Positions 41,418-41,546 of a stretch of 41,546 nucleotides of DNA are shown one piece after another; position 1 is the stretch's first letter, and each line of letters opens with the position of its first letter. The DNA is from an uncultured Eubacteriales bacterium. Lineage in GTDB: Bacteria; Bacillota; Clostridia; Oscillospirales; Acutalibacteraceae. The notes beneath the pieces are model-generated. The model did not search any database and was not told where the DNA came from. It was given only the letters and a program-made list of their open reading frames with translations. Position numbers and translations under genes: made by a program. The DNA lies in contig ONID01000004.1 of assembly GCA_900317765.1 (NCBI GenBank), positions 1-41,546 on the forward strand. The letters run 5' to 3'.

Positions 41418-41546
41418 CGTTACAAAACACGCCTTTCAATTTGTAAGAAATGCACTAAAATCAACCATTTTCCCATTACAGCGGGTTATTCATTTGTATT
41501 CTGACTTGAATAAATCGAATTGTGAAGATTTTGCTTAGATGCGCTT

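Overview
The window reads as chromosomal core DNA of a low-to-mid-GC, anaerobic Gram-positive bacterium of the Clostridia; an Oscillospirales/Ruminococcaceae-type genome is my best guess, not proven. Reasons: strong AGGAGG-type ribosome sites with frequent TTG starts, consensus TTGACA/TATAAT promoters, the nusB-xseAB-ispA-dxs-tlyA-nadK-argR-recN gene order, a dgt-dnaG-rpoD macromolecular synthesis operon, DegV and LiaF-like proteins, a reverse-type rubrerythrin, and a BY-kinase/PHP-phosphatase/LCP envelope-polymer set. No phage, IS, CRISPR or secretion genes were seen.

Layout. 1-5.8 kb (minus): an ABC ATPase cut by the window edge, a PflX-type radical SAM protein, a DEDDh exonuclease with a zinc ribbon, TatD, DegV, and a PP-loop protein resembling MurL. 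5.8-13.0 kb (minus): one long transcription unit dgt-dnaG-rpoD(A)-rpoD(B)-rpoD(C)-metallophosphoesterase. Three full-length group 1-like sigma-70 genes in tandem are the most striking feature. 13.2-13.6 kb: a small membrane protein. 13.7-23.9 kb (plus): nusB, an M22/TsaD-like protein, exonuclease VII, isoprenoid genes ispA and dxs, a divergent PAP2 protein, tlyA, NAD kinase, argR and recN, packed with overlaps or short gaps. 24.0-27.4 kb: a very large soluble protein with a degenerate STAND-like N-terminus, TPR-like helices, a probable GAF domain and a GGDEF domain. 27.6-30.0 kb: rubrerythrin and an M3 oligopeptidase. 30.1-33.9 kb (minus): a lipoprotein, a second metallophosphoesterase, a LiaF-like protein, a DUF4003-like protein and phosphatidylserine synthase. 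34.2-36.0 kb (plus): a flippase-like LPG-synthase-family membrane protein overlapping a PAP2-like protein. 36.1-40.6 kb (minus): a CpsB-type phosphatase, a fused Wzz/BY-kinase with a ten-fold Tyr-Gly tail, and an LCP ligase. 40.9-41.3 kb (plus): tRNA-Ala(CGC), a truncated 5' copy of a tRNA-Ser, and the intact tRNA-Ser(CGA).

How it fits together. The dgt-dnaG-rpoD unit ties dNTP pools, primer synthesis and promoter recognition. The nusB-recN block combines RNA maturation, repair, isoprenoid supply and arginine control. In well-studied spore formers recN is usually followed by spoIVB and spo0A; here the GGDEF protein follows instead. The 32-41 kb part is dominated by envelope lipid and polymer genes, without glycosyltransferases in view.

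Best candidates for something undescribed: the sigma triplet, whose middle copy looks like a mosaic of its neighbours; the pseudo-STAND/GGDEF protein; the kinase with an altered P-loop and a repeat-encoded tyrosine tail; face-to-face consensus promoters at 34.03-34.10 kb; and the duplicated tRNA-Ser 5' half, which may mark the edge of an integration site.
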